A DNA stretch of 64,000 nucleotides, taken from assembly GCA_002633005.1 (NCBI GenBank), contig NMRA01000352.1:96836-160835 (forward strand), read 5' to 3'. Positions 46,253 through 60,800 of this stretch are shown one piece after another. The translations under genes and the position numbers were made by a program. Source of the DNA: Phoronis australis (taxonomy: Eukaryota > Phoronida > Phoronidae). A model generated the notes under the pieces. The model searched no databases. It saw only the letters and a list, made by a program, of their open reading frames with translations, and was not told where the DNA came from. The first letter of the stretch is position 1, and every line of letters begins with the position of its first letter.

Positions 46253-49200
46253 AGTTAATGCTCTTCTTGAACCTTTAAACCTTTTTCATCTGTCGAGAAT
46301 GTTGCCTTGACTCCTGTGTCTGTCTCCTGTTTACTGAATGGTTAAAACAAACATGTAAATTTTCTTGTGGACAAAATAATGGCATTTTGTTCTTTTGATA
46401 AACATTCAGTGAGAGAACTGTACTGTAAGTTTGTTGATCATATTAACAAGAAATCAAAATTTCCAAAATAATGTTCCTGAACTTTGTTAGGTTACGTCCT
46501 CAAGACGGGAAATTGTGATACTTGACGATAGTTTGTTGCAACTAATGTACTTGTATACTGTATTGTTTATTGTTTCGTGTAAATTGTAAATACTCATGCT
46601 AGAGAAAATAAAAAAAAATAATGTGAAAGACTTAATGTTAGTGTTTACTTGAAAACCAACGAATTTTTACTTTAAGACTCCCAGGAGCCTCAAGAGGTTA
46701 TGGAAGTCATGCAGGGGCTGAGTCTTTACCCTGTGACAAATGCTAGTTATTCCAGTGTTCTTAACATTTCCCTTCACAAGGCCCAAGTGTTGAATTCTGT
46801 ACGAGGGAACTTCACTGACCAAGTGTAGTTCCTTCTGTGAACACACTTGTAGAAGGTAATTTGGATACAGAGCAACGTACGTTGACACATCTTAATAATT
46901 TATTTTCCTAGATACTAAGTACATAGGCCTTCAACAGATCGTTATGGAACGTAATACATCCACTCCTTAAGTAGTCACGATCAGTAAAAACAGCCGCAAG
47001 GAAGTGCCACCCTTCAATCAAATTTGATTGGCACCCTCGATTAGCACAATAGCTGTTATGATGTCTACTAGTCCACTTCTTAACACTTTAAAGCTATGTC
47101 ATCATCATCATTGAACACTCACTCCATGAGAGTTGTTACCACAACACATTCTGGCAATTCAAAAACGTCCATATGAAAACACTTCTACTAAACAAACAAT
47201 GTGCAAAAAGTTTTCACCACAAACTGCGCAATAAGACAAAATCTTCAGATTAGATCAAAAGCATGCAGGATTTTTTATTCCAATTGCTTGCCCCTTGGAA
47301 TGTATTTAGTGTAATTTTCCGACTTTATATATCACTACTAAGCTGTTGTCTACAACACATTCAAATGCTATAATTGAGCATTAACTGAAGCATGGGAACC
47401 ATTTACTTAGAGATGGAACAACTGAACTACAGCCTAATACACAATCTTCAATCCTACCCACTGTAAAACACCATTTTCATGTCCCAAAATCACACCAGTA
47501 AAGTGGAGGCTCATGGGAACATGAGCCCTCATCTCAAACATTCAGAAGCCATCGTTACACAACACTCCACTTGGATCATACTTTGTGGCCTCCAACAGGA
47601 ATGATATCCCCTACCAATCAGGGCTCGGAATGACCAAAGACATAAAAGAAAAAATTTCCAAGTGATGCATTGTTCCACAAATATTAGGTTTGTGTGATAC
47701 ATATTTTTGTGTTATTAAATTTAACTGAAATAAAAAGTTTTTGCATGTTTGAATAAAGCCAAAATGATGATAAAATATACGAGAAAAGAGGAAATTGGAA
47801 ATCAAATAAGAGGAAACCGAAACCTCCTTGCTGTAACCAAAAAAGAGCAAATCCTCTAAAAAGAAGAAAATTCCAAGCCCTGTACAATCAATGCTTTCAC
47901 AAATAACTACTGTATACTACAAGACGGTATCACCACCTACAATCTATTAAAACAATAGCACAGTACAAATCAAATCACGGCTTTGCCAACTAATAATGAA
48001 ATTGGTATCCCCACTGCAGACTCCCAAGAGTGTCCACATGCAGGGAATACTTTTGAAGCAGCTGTAACCCTGCCTTCCGGACATACAGCAAATTTCGATT
48101 TATACCACTTATGACATCAGTCTCAACTTGTTCTTTAGCCTAAGTAAGTGACAGTGATTTCCAGGTAGTTATTGTTTAAGATAAGGTTCTACAAACTGAC
48201 ATGTTACGGGGCGTCATCGAGCAGACTTCCTCCCAACTGGCCGAGTTAAATGATGGTGGCCGACATCTGAAGGCCGGTATCACATATGGCCATGCTGCTA
48301 AAAGCCACAACAAGAGCTGTGCCCGTGTAGTTGAACAATCAGCCCTAGAGTTCTGCTCCTTCTGCTGTCACTGGGATGGTCTGGGGTGGGGAATAATGCA
48401 CAAAAGTATCCCCAGTCATCCTGTTTCTGACAGGAATTATTATTATCATTATGGTGTGTCATTTTAGTTACCAAGCATAGTATTGAGCAAAGACAAACTG
48501 TTCTTTACACGACCAAAAATCACAAGCTGAGACCAATTTCACAGTGGTACTAGTGGTCCAAATCAAATGTTTCTTCAACGGAACATTGGTTTATTGCCAC
48601 TTTAAGTACTAAGGGCTGTACACTGGAAAATGCTTTTCAATTCATCAAACAAAATGCCAGTCATATCGAATTTGACAAATTTTAAACAAATGCTGAGAAA
48701 AAAAATCATTATTAGCATACCTTGTACCATCAAACAAAACTTTGGTAAAATTTTTAGCATTTTAACATTGTGACTAGTCCTTGACAAATTGCAACTCTTT
48801 AATTTTTGTGCGAGACTGAAGAGAGATTCGTGCTCAATTATCAATACAATCCAATATCTAGGTTTTGTTGTTGATTCAACAACAAAAGCTGAATGCTGAT
48901 TACCCCAATTTTCCAGTTCGACTGAGTGGGGTCAGGGCTTTGAACCTTTGCACCACCGCACACACGATTTCATAATTTGACGTGCTCATTTCTCAATTTG
49001 GTTCCCTAGGAATTTTGCCAGGTTGCAATAGGCGAGTTGACATGCAAAAAGTCGAGCCAAAAAAGCTCCCGATCATTCTAGTCATTGGAACACCACTCAG
49101 TTGGTGTGATCAGTTAAGCATCACTCAAAATTTTAGTTAGATATTGCGAAAGCCACCGTCACAGTGTCTTTAACTGTTGTACCACGGGCACATTAAAATC

Positions 49201-50075
49201 TCACATACAATGCCAATTTAATCTGTTGAAGACATCAATTCTTTACCTGAATTTTCCTAGGATTGGTAAGAAAACCAGTAATTTTGCTAATGGTATTTTA
49301 ATGGTATTGGCAATTACTCTTGATTAATTGGCGTGTGGGACTGAGCCTTTAGTATGGGTGTGCAACCCTATACCAAATGCAACTGAGTTTAACATTCTCT
49401 GTAGTATCAAATTACAAAAATGACGTCAATAAAATAGAGAGGTGAAATGCGAATCTTATGTAAAAATTCTTTGATCAAGGAGACTTTTAAAAAATGCTGC
49501 AAAATTTTAAGCCTTCTAAGGCTTGTTTCTAATGAGATACAGACAAAAATATGTATTTTATACAACACCAAATGGGTAAAATCATTGATTGAACGATTCA
49601 CAAAGCATTTTGTCAAATTTCACACAATCATCAAAAAATTATGCCCATTGACTTTACATTCTAGGCGAAACAAATTCTCAAATCTCCCCATCATCTCCAG
49701 ATCTCTCAACTGGACAGGCGCTGCCAATTTTTGTTCACTTTGAATAGATTCGGACTACTCTACGACTCACGACAGCCTAAAGATACAAAACCTCGTTCAC
49801 ATCCTTAAAATCACTGTTAAATAGGACAGAAGTCAGTTTTGGTGATCAAACATAAAAAAATACCATTTTAGTCACGGAAAATCCCTTCACCCATTTTACG
49901 TTAAGAATCACCGAAGAATGAGTGTGTGAATGTATGGGTGTCTATTTAAGAGTGTGTAAGATAGCAACACACCCTCCATCAGGACAATCGCAGTAAAATT
50001 TTGATGAAGCCGTAGTTAACCCCAACACGCGTGCGTTCAGATCCAGTCGTTACATTGCCTGATACAGTTCGGAGA
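46253..50075. other. RP2 3' flank, no recognised gene
   Basis: It contains hAT-like MITE copy 2 (47626-47882) and, at ~48970-49070, a repeat arm (GGCGAGTTGACATGC ... TCGAGCC) related to the complement of 59395-59440. The plus-strand frame at 48201-48467 has balanced composition but no motif or exon borders. Confidence 0.4.
47626..47882. mobile_element. hAT-like MITE, copy 2
   Basis: Inverted copy of 2393-2636 with ends CAGGGCTCGGAATG and ATTCCAAGCCCTG. The body matches through the TTTCCTCTT-rich tracts and the ATTTCAGTTAAATTTWA centre. Flanks CTACCAAT/TACAATCA are not an exact duplication. Confidence 0.6.
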
Positions 50076-53000
50076 TCACACAGCGAACTGCATGTCGGCA
50101 AAGTTGTAAAAGTTTTCAATTTCCTGAACCGCTTGAGAGCTGCTGTGACTGACAAAGACGAGGCCGATAGAGCCTTGAGAGATGGACATGGCGCACTGCT
50201 GACAGTTCTCTATGACGCGCTCTCCGTTGTATTCCAGCCCAGTCACTGGACCTGAAAGATGATAAAAAAATTACCACAAAACAACTACACACATCTAATG
50301 TTAAAACATGGCATGATATGTGGCAATCATCAAATAGAAATAAAGTGACTTTTCTAATAACATGTAACTGAAACTGTCAGCTGCATTAAAAAAATGACTA
50401 AACTAGAAACCACAGGTGGACTAGGCTTCAAAAGCAGCTCCCGTTCCAACCATGTGTTGCACAAAACCCCTAAAATTGCTACTAGGGCACACAGAAGTAC
50501 TCCAAAAGTTATCGTCCTCTGGTGTCATCTTCAAATTGTCAATAATTAGCTCACTGGTAAGAACATCAGTCAGAAAATTAGTCCATGCCGTTCCATCTGT
50601 GATAGGATCATATCTGCAAAATGTCCTGAATATTCATCCAGCAGCTTGTTGCTGCATAAAATCTGTTAAAAGCATTTAAAAAGCTCCATGCACCAGGACT
50701 GAATCATCACGAAGTCATCATCTCGCGGCAGCTACAGAAACTAACGAAATGGTAAAAATAGAGCTGATTATGAGTAAGAAATTGCACTATTTATGAAAGT
50801 TGTTTTTTTAAATGTAATCACTAATTTTGCTAGCTTACAATATTCAAATCAGCTGCATTGTCTATAACCTTGAAACTGACCTTGTTGAACAGCCGAAGCG
50901 TAGGCGTTTGAGTTGAAGACCCTCTGAGCATCGTCAGGCTTCAAGGGCAGCTCTTTGGTCTGGACCAGCACATTACTGGGCTGAAATATCAGACAACAAA
51001 CCAATGTCATTTTTCACATACTTTTAGTATTTGTTTGCCAAACTGCAAACCAGTAAATGCTTTATATATCATTGACATTGTCATCATCACCTCTAGGTAA
51101 ATGTTGAGTAGTGGTAGAACGATTTGCATTTATAGGGCTACAGTAGGCATCCCTGGGAAAATGGAGGTGATACACCAACAAGCAAATCGGTTGATAACTG
51201 TACTATTTCAATGATCTTATTCACACTAGACACATCATACGACATTATTCGTCAGTTATGCAATGTAGAGCCAGAGAATATTCTTGGAAGACATTCCTCA
51301 CGTTTTAACCACCGCACAAATAAATTTCACCAGTGCAGTTTTTCATTCAGATTTTTTCAGTAATATGCAAATGTTCAGGAAAGGCGATGGTGTAAAATGA
51401 CACCTAAAGGAAAGCGTTTTAGAGATCGACACTTGTCTGAATAAAATGGAAATTTTTGAAATTAAAGTCCTGGGAGAGTTTCTTGTAAGGTGGTTCGACT
51501 GTGTTAACATTCAAGAAACACTTACGTGTCGACTAGCCATCTGCAAAATGAAGTTGTGCGCCCTCTCGTGGTTCATGCCATCATTAAAGAAGACCACCAA
51601 GCAGGACTGAAATGGAGTGAAAAAAGGAATGAGTAATACGACAAAGACAACACACAATTTTGACGAATATGTTCAGGAGCGGGTAGAGCTCAGTAACACT
51701 AGGACCTCGCTAGAAAAGCAAGACTGCGAGATTACGCGAAATATTGCCGTGTATTTTAAATGAGGGTATGTGAACACGCGAGACAGCTACTGAACTCGAA
51801 GGTCAGGAGTTTTCCTTTGGAGTACTTGAATCCTTGATAGCCTGTTAGAGAAGTTATCAGTTAGTTCATTTTAAGATTCTGGGCCCAAGTCAAGCAAATA
51901 AGATATGTTAAAAATCAAACATACATTTTTTGTACGTTACATAATTATCCAAACGATTTGAGCACAAAAAATTCCCAAAGAGGCAGCTTTACATTTTCTA
52001 AATAATAAAAGTGAAAAATTCCCAGCATTTATTGCAAAACAACAGACAAGTTCGCCCACATTTCTCTCAATGGCACATCACACATGCTTTAACAAACATT
52101 ATACCAAAAAACACGATTACATAAAGTAAACCAAAACACCTTTCCCATCTGTATTTCATTTTCAAGCCTTAAGGTAAATGACCAATTGGAGCTTCTAATT
52201 CATTTTTAATACAATAATTATATTTTTCAAGCATGAAATAAATTCCTAATTCTTTATTCAAAGTATTGTGAATAGAGGTTTCGGCTCCATACCGTCTACA
52301 ATAATGTATATTTAACCAAAAGAAAGATGACACCTAAAAGATGAAAGATCTTAATATAAAAAAGTGATCACCCCTGAAAATATTTGTGAAATCCAACAGT
52401 ATAACCATCAATTCCTTTTCATTTTCTTAAATGCTAATTATACTTCCTGTATATTAATATCAGCATCTAAGTTTACTTGATCAAAGACACGTATCATTTG
52501 GATATTTTTAGTCTCCACAATATTCTTAATTGCACATAAATTGTCTCTGGAAGCAGGTAATTTTTCAGTTAATCTTTCACACCACTTTTGAATTTCAGGA
52601 TGGGTGAACCCCTACATGATTTCCCCGACGTAAATCTCATCTTTTGAGGTTTTTTATGTTCTTCTTATAAAGAAAAAAACAAGTCATATCATGGCAAGGC
52701 AAAAAAAGATTTGAGATCGACTTTGTATAAGCAAAAGGACTAAGTTTGATTTTTGTTTTTAGCTAGCATGACAATACCTCGTCAAATTGTTTCCTTCTGT
52801 TGCCAAGGGTAACAGGAACAGCACTGCGGTCCTTTTCTGTAGAAACTTGAACTGTGGAGAAAGGCTCTGTGGTTGCTACAGGAACGTAGTCCTCGATATT
52901 AACATCCTTAAAGAAGAGCAATAAAAAGTGTTGACATATGCCCACAATGTACCTCAAACGGTTAATTTCTAACTGGTGTTTACTGGCTTCACGTGAGGTA

Positions 53001-54753
53001 CACACAGACAACAATTTGTCTAAAAGGCATAGCTGCAATGGACAGAATTTGCAAAATGGTTGATACCTCACCTTTTCAAACTTAAACATCAAATCAACAA
53101 TTTCAACAAAAAATAAAAATGCCACAAAGTGACAAAGCACACCTCAAGGGTGGGGGCTGCAGAGGCTGAATCAGGCTGAATATGGGTAGGTACCGACATA
53201 TTGCTGTGTTGAGATTCATTAACATATGACAATCAATTCTCCACATATCATGTGAAGAGAAGACCAGTTCCATCGAGAACTGGCTAACTTGAAAATTACA
53301 AAAAACACAGACAAATCGCAAGGTGCTGACATGAGCTATGCACTTTGTAAGCGTGCTTGTATGAAAGTTTGATCAAAATCTGCTGAGAAATGAAGGATGT
53401 ATAAACAAGAGCATTTCCCTACATAGATGTATGAAAATCAAGAATTTGCCAAACCTCGGTGAAAACTGAGTCATGAGACTAAAGAACAAGCCAACATTCC
53501 GGAAAATACATTCAAATCACAAAATCACTTATTATTTACAAAGCCCAAACACCGGTAGAGGGGCGCTTATAAGGGCAAAGGGCAAATACAGTACATACCC
53601 CTCTGTTCGCTTATAAGGGCATAGGGCAAATACAGTACATACCCCTTTGTTTTGCCATGGTAAGGTGCAACACCTTTCTATTTTGAAATATCCACTCATT
53701 TAGACACATGCTCTGGTACAACAAATTGCCCAAACGCACACGCACGCACNGGTGCTATGCGCATCTACAATCGTGGTTCAGTTTTCGCAAATTCTTACAG
53801 CCGGAAAAAAATTTGGCCCCCCCCTTGTGATATCCTAGATCCGCCACTGAAAAAGGATCAGTTTTCAACAAATTTAACAAAAAATAACAAGAGCAACGCA
53901 GAGCGTTGAAATGTACCCACAACTGCACCGCAAACGGTATCCTTCTAGGGTTGTTTATTGGTACCATAAAGTGGCCAGTAGAGGGCATATATGTATGTTG
54001 TACTTAGCAAAATGGAAAGGCGTGAACATTGTTTCCTCAATAGGCTAGGGGCAAAATGAGAGTAATCTTCATAATACAAGCACATCCTATACACCAATTT
54101 GCAAAATGGTTGATACCTCACCTTTTCAAACTTAAACATCGAATCAAGATGTTAAAAAAGGATCAGTTTTCAACAAATTCAACAAAAAATAAAAATGCCA
54201 CAAAGTGACAAAGCACACCTCAAGGGTGGGGGCTGCAGACGCTGAATCAGACTGAATATGGGCAGGTACCGACATATTGCTGTGTTAAGATTCATTAACA
54301 TATGACAATCAATTCTCCACATATCATGTGAAGAGAAGACCAGTTCCATCGAGAACTGGCTAACTTGAAAATTACAAAAAACAGACAAATCGCAAGGTGC
54401 TGACACGAGCTATGCATGCTTGTATGAAAGTTTGATCAAAATCAGCTGAAAAATGAAGGATGTATAAACAAGAGCATTTCCCTACATAGATGTATGAAAA
54501 TCAAGAATTTGCCAAACCTCGGTGAAAACTGAGTCATGAGACTAAAGAACAAGCCAACATTCCGGAAAATACATTCAAATCACAAAATCACTTATTATTT
54601 ACAAAGCTCAAACACCGGTAGAGGGGCGCTTATAAGGGCATAGGGCAAATACAGTACATACCCCTTTGCTTTGCCAAGGTAACATGCAACACCTTTCTAT
54701 TTTGAAATATCCACTCATTTAGACACATGCTCTGGTACAACAAATTGCTCAAA

Positions 54754-54801
<48 letters not shown>

Positions 54802-57800
54802 CACACACACTACTAAGTTAAGCTATAATCAGACAAAGATTAAACTAAGGTATCCTCTGAAGAGTAACAATGATTTGCTTTTGTTGCATTTTGCTCAAAT
54901 TTTATTTTTAGTACAGTGAGGTGGTACCGATGATTTGCCACCAGCAAATATGTGGGAACAAGAATTTCATTACTAATAAACCCAGCTTCCATCAAAAAAA
55001 CAATTTTTCATTTAAATCCCTTTTCGTTACGAAATTTGCGTCAAATTTCTTAATTACATTAGAGGTGATTTCAGAGCTTTGAAGACATTTCTGCTTCATT
55101 ACTTGAGACCAAGCTCTTCAAATTGACTTCTTACGTGGCAAGCATGTTCTCAAAAAGTAACAAACAGTCAATTTTTTGTAAGACCAGAAACTACTTCTCA
55201 TCTGAATAAGGAACAAGTTATAACCAATTCTATTAGCAGCAAGTGGTCTAAATAAAAAATTTGGATTTTTATTAATGCTGAAATTCAGTCGTTTCAGCTA
55301 TCGGGAACTTTAGGCAAACTTATTTTTAGCCAGTTTAAAGATGGTTTTTGCAATATGATATGGTGCAACATGTCTTCTTAACCAGGGTAATCATCAAATG
55401 GTTGGACTTCATAACCACTTGCCTGGACTTCAAATTCAGCCGGCTGGACTGCAAAACCGTGATTAGTTCTGCCATCATGTTTCAGTACTGGCCAACCCAT
55501 TTTAGGTACGATCAGCCAGTTTTCTGGGTGCGGCCATCAGGTTTTGAGGTACCGGACACTGCGCTTTTACTTCCGACCACCATGTTAGAGCACTGGCCAT
55601 TGGGTTTTGCAGTCCAGCCACCTGATTTCGAAGTGTAGCCAATTGCCGATTCCCCCCTTGATTTTGGTACAGATCATTGGCCTGGTATCATTACTACAGC
55701 AGCAGAATGGGTTAATACATCAAACGGACAAGACAACAGGGCACGTACTTCGGATAGATACGAGTAGTTTCTGTGATCGGGCACCTCGGTAAAGTCATGA
55801 ATGTTCGACCAGTTGTTGTTATAGACACTTAGCCCAGCACCTTGGAAATGACCTGTCAATGTACATTTAGAGAAGAATATAAACAAAAAGAAATATTATA
55901 CAAAACAGAATCAAAATTTCCAAAAACATGGACATAAAGAAATGTCAGTAGGTAGCACAGCGGTATTTAAAACAGCACTTTCAAATTTCATGAAGAACAT
56001 TCGCAGCATAAATTTTGGCTACCTTAAAGAGACAAATTCATTTTAAAATATTTTTAAATTATTAATAGTGAAATACAGTGTCCACATACATTTGTAATCA
56101 GATGTGATTGCACATAAAATCCTCATTTTCAAGGAATTATATGAATCTCCCACATCCATTTTTGCAGGAAACTTGCAAATTTTATTTCTAAACAGTTTCT
56201 AAAATTTGCTTGTAAGGCTTTTAGCCCATGGAAATAAGCTTCGTGAGTTTGTGTTGTTCCTTATAATTCTTGAACAAGAAGTCAATGTCTTCATTTTTCA
56301 AAAACGAGCATTGTTAAAAAAACACATTACGGTAAACTGTGTAACAACACGTTGGAAGAAGTCACACAAACAATGTTTTTGTTTACTTTTACATTAAGGC
56401 TTTGAAACAATTTTTCAAATGTTTAACCCAGGTTTCCCGCTAAAGCAAAAATTAAAAAAGTATAAACTGGGCACTGTAATTTTGTGATCTAATCTTTTTT
56501 CCTAACAATTCACAGAACCAACAGCAGTTACACAGTTTCACTTCCCGAACATGTACCTAATAAATTTACAGCAAAAGAACAAACACTAAATGCTACTACA
56601 ACACACTGAATTTAAATCACTGGGTGGCAATGAAAAATGCTCAGCATTTCCAGTGTGGCTCAGGTTTAACATGGATTGGAGCTTTTCAAAAGAGGGTGCA
56701 GCAAAATGTTAAGATAGTTTGTAGAGAGAACACTGATAAATAGGCAAGTCAGAAGAAGTGGCATATCTCTGCAAAAACACTTAATTTGCCTTACTCTCAA
56801 TTTCTGGGTAGAAGTATTGGAAACATCCAAACTTGATGCCCGTTGTTGATTCTATGATTGGCTGCGTAGTGCAGTGTAGGAATACATCTATCTTACGGCA
56901 GTCTCGCGTCCTGAATTGTTGGCAGGAGGCAATAAGTTTACAATCTGTGCAATCTCGAATGAAAATGCTGTAAAAGATCAGATTTTAAAGAAAGTTTACT
57001 CAATTCTTTAATTCGTCTTCAAAATAATTGTAAGTAATGGATTATGACGTGTGAAGAAATTCTCAATGGAGTGTTACACTGAGGTTTTTCTCCTTTAAGT
57101 CCACTGATGATGCTAATAAGTGAAACTACATCATAAAAAACAAATACCTCAACCATTTAGAATTTTAAAAAAATTATGTCAATTAGTATGTGGTGCTGCA
57201 AAACAATCGAAAATGTGAAAATATACCAGTTGACTTAACTACCCAGTTTGCCTACGGACGACAAACACGGCTAAGCTTTACTGGCCAACATGTCCGAAAA
57301 ATCAGACAGTGCACACATAAATATATAAAGGAATTTATTTCGACCGATTGCTTATCGACGATAACAGTGCTTCAGTCAACTGCTGCCAGTGGACACATTA
57401 TTGTCATACTGTGATCACACAACTAAAGGAACTACAATGCCAATTTCCATTTCAAGGAACAGAGGTTGTGTAATGCACGAGTCAATTAACACATGTTACA
57501 AAAAAAAATTACAAATTGACAACCAAAAACAAATGTCATCTTAATGAAAATGTGCACAATATCAATGCTAGTAATAACAGTAGTGCCTGTTCGCTATAGG
57601 GCAGTTAGTGCCCCATTTATACAGAGACCCTGCATCAGTCCACCACAAAACGAATAGTAGGTAGATATGATTACAACAACGCACTGCATACATGGAAAAG
57701 AAAATGATGCATATTTTTCAAAATCCTAAGCTGGCACACAAGATAGCCATATTAATAACTCATGACAACACTGACTAAAGAAGAGCCCTCAAGCAAAATC

Positions 57801-60800
57801 AACGTCAAGCCAAGGAGACAGATTCCTGACGACCCTGAAGCCACCAATGTGTGTACCTCTTCGAACATTTTCTGGCAATTTTGACACAAAAGTTCTTGCC
57901 AAAACAAACATTTAACGTTTGGATTTATTAACATTTGGACTTCCGGGCATTCCAAGTTGCAAATCTTTGGAGCTATGAGTTGTTCTAATTTCAGGCCATA
58001 GGACTTGTGGACCGTTGAACAAGTAGACCCAAGTCCTATTTTAAAGAGCTGTCAGCACATGGATGTGACAACTAAAGAAATCGAGATTGAGTGTACAAGT
58101 TTTTCAGTTGTTGAAATTCAATGTACCCACCTGGTTTTTACAGGGCCTAAAAATATCCTACAGTTCACACAGTCATCTATAGTCACTGCAGCCGCATGGT
58201 CAAATACGTAGATATCACAGTTCTGCAACAGAGAATGGAAGAGTCTTATGGTGCAATTGACAGTAGTCAGACCATCCGAAAATAATCATTAGCTGTGCTC
58301 TTCTCAGCAGGAGCAAATCTACCAATTTTCATAATGCATGTTAGCTGAACTGAATTTCTACACTAATCTTGCAAATCTCCTGGGTGTCCGATATATCAAA
58401 ATCAATGTGCCAATGTGCTCTTTTAAGAATAGAGCCCGAGGTGGGATGAATGATAGGTTCTTTTAACAAATAACATGAAATCTCGCATAAAAAGTTATCT
58501 CAAAATATTCTTAGAAAATGCATTATAAATTTCACCTTTTAAATACCAGGAGGGCTCTACACGTCAGTTTTCTAGCAAGTGTTTACAAATAAATTTGTCC
58601 CGTGACCTATCTGTTAACTGACTGCGTGCATGGCTCACCTCACACTGGTCAATTATAAATTGTTGACCATTGACTGTGCCAGGCATACGTCCAACAACTT
58701 CATCCTTGAGACCTCTAAAAGTGTAATCTTTTGGATCTAACTTTTCACGTGTCTCCCTGAAAGTAGACAAAAAGCATTCATTTCATCATCAGTTGCTGGG
58801 GTTATATTTATTTTTTTTAATAGCCAAGGTTTTAATGATTTCTGGATTTATTTGATTGCATAAGGTGAAAATAAATGTTTCAAAGAAAAGAAAAACAATC
58901 ATCGGAGTTCGACATCTTCATTGAATTTATATAAACCACAACCAGCCATCTGATGTCAATCTTACATTGGTTGTAATATCTGTAATATCTTTTTGTCGGT
59001 GTACAAACCTATGGCTAATGTTTTCTCTTTGTTTCACTAAACCAACTATAAATAAAATGACTTGACTTGACTCATGGGCAGCCATATTGATGAATGACTA
59101 GCTAAGTGCACTCTAAATAATTTGTGGATAATTTCAGCTGCATGTTAATTATCGTAAGTTGAAAATAATGTACCTAATGCACAAAAAATATCTACAAATT
59201 TTAATTTGAAAAATGGTTAATTGGCCCGATAAGTCTTTTTTGGTCATTTTGAGTATTTAGCTTAAGTGTCTGCCTATTTCTTGAGATTAACATTATGAAA
59301 GAGAGAAAGAGGAAAGTGAGACAATTGCAGTTACTACGCTGCATTTAGCCAAAACATTTCTGGAAGATAAGTGTTTCCATTACATACTCCGGGCAGGGCT
59401 CGAAGCTGAGCACGTCAACTCGCCAAATGCAACTTGACAAAAATTTCCGGTCGCCATCTGAGAAATGATGTTGCCAAAACAAGCAGTCATGTGGTTCACC
59501 AATGCCGAGTTCCAAAATAAAATGACAGTCATTGATAAAACTGGACAAATGTCCGTTGGAAGATCCAAAAATTGCTCGTGCAAGGTTTTTCTAGGCAAAC
59601 TGAAACATAGGAATATACTGTCTGATCAGTAACAACTAACTGTCCCCTGAGACCCAAAATCCCACATGCTCGGCTCCTACCACTAAAATAAGAGCAGAAG
59701 ATTAGTACACATTCATTTGTCTGTGCATACCCCACTGCCGTATCACAAGACTTCCGGGCATGACAGTCGAGTTCAAGTCTCAGTGACAGCAGATAATTCA
59801 ACATCATGAAAGCGTCCTTCCCACCATTTTGTGGCTCAGAATTTTGCAGATGGTTATAAATCATGGGTGTCATCAACACACAATAGGCCTTTCGAAATTG
59901 ACATACAAGGTTAGAGAAAGCAGCCATTTTTATGAACCCATAAGACTGTCCCAAATTTGCTGTGCAACTAACACAGCTTGAAAGAGGTTTTATGGAACTG
60001 GCTGAGAAGATAAGTGATATACTACCCACTATGGATTAGTGATCACCTGAGCACAGAATGTCCATTTTTTGTCAAACAATTCTGACTCAGCTCCAGCATA
60101 ACATGGGAATAGCATTTACAGACATGGCTACACCAAGACTAAGCTACTAGTAGGCGATGTGCTTTACCCAGCGTGGTATCTTAGGACTTCAAAGAAAGTC
60201 TGGTGGTACACCCCAGTCAAGTAGCAAGTCTAGATTATTTCTAAATCTTTGTTAGGGAGAAGTGGATCTGTAATTTTCACAAGATCAGGTTTAATGCATT
60301 GGAAATACAAAATCAATTCAAAAAGTGTGGTAATGCGCAGTCTGCAGGTGACAGGGGTGAGTGGGGTGCGCAACTTATGAAGTCATAAGTCTGTTTACTT
60401 CATGAAGTACTTCGTAGTGACTTTGTGGCGACTTCTGATTTTACCAGGTTCCTAAACACAATCTGAGGTTGCACTGTCAAGCTGCAGCCGCAGGTCACCA
60501 ATCCAAATCGAGTCCCAATAAGAATAACGCCCAACATTGTTTAGATAGAGTACGGTTTTTAATAAACGGTTTATTGTCAATCGAAAGGTAAACCAGTTAC
60601 ACAGTTCCACTATATGTCATCGCCTGTATGCTTACGAAATTCTATTACGCTAATCAGGACGTGTCACCTAGCAGAAATACAGACAGTAAAGGCTCGTTGA
60701 CGTTGTGACTTTTCTGTGACATTCGGACGACTCATCGAGTCTAGCCTAGGCCGTTTTCGTTTGTTTTTTGGCTCGTCTATTCGTCTCTATTCTCTCACTT

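Noticed and set aside
48201-48467. 88-codon plus-strand frame with balanced composition
   Set aside because: No recognisable motif, no splice context, and located in the RP2 3' flank. Left unannotated.
52763-53140. 125-codon minus frame as a single exon (including [10 protein letters not shown])
   Set aside because: Only 52778-52906 is RP2. The upstream part is intron read-through, and its MFKFEK piece recurs in the duplicated arm at ~54130 in altered context.
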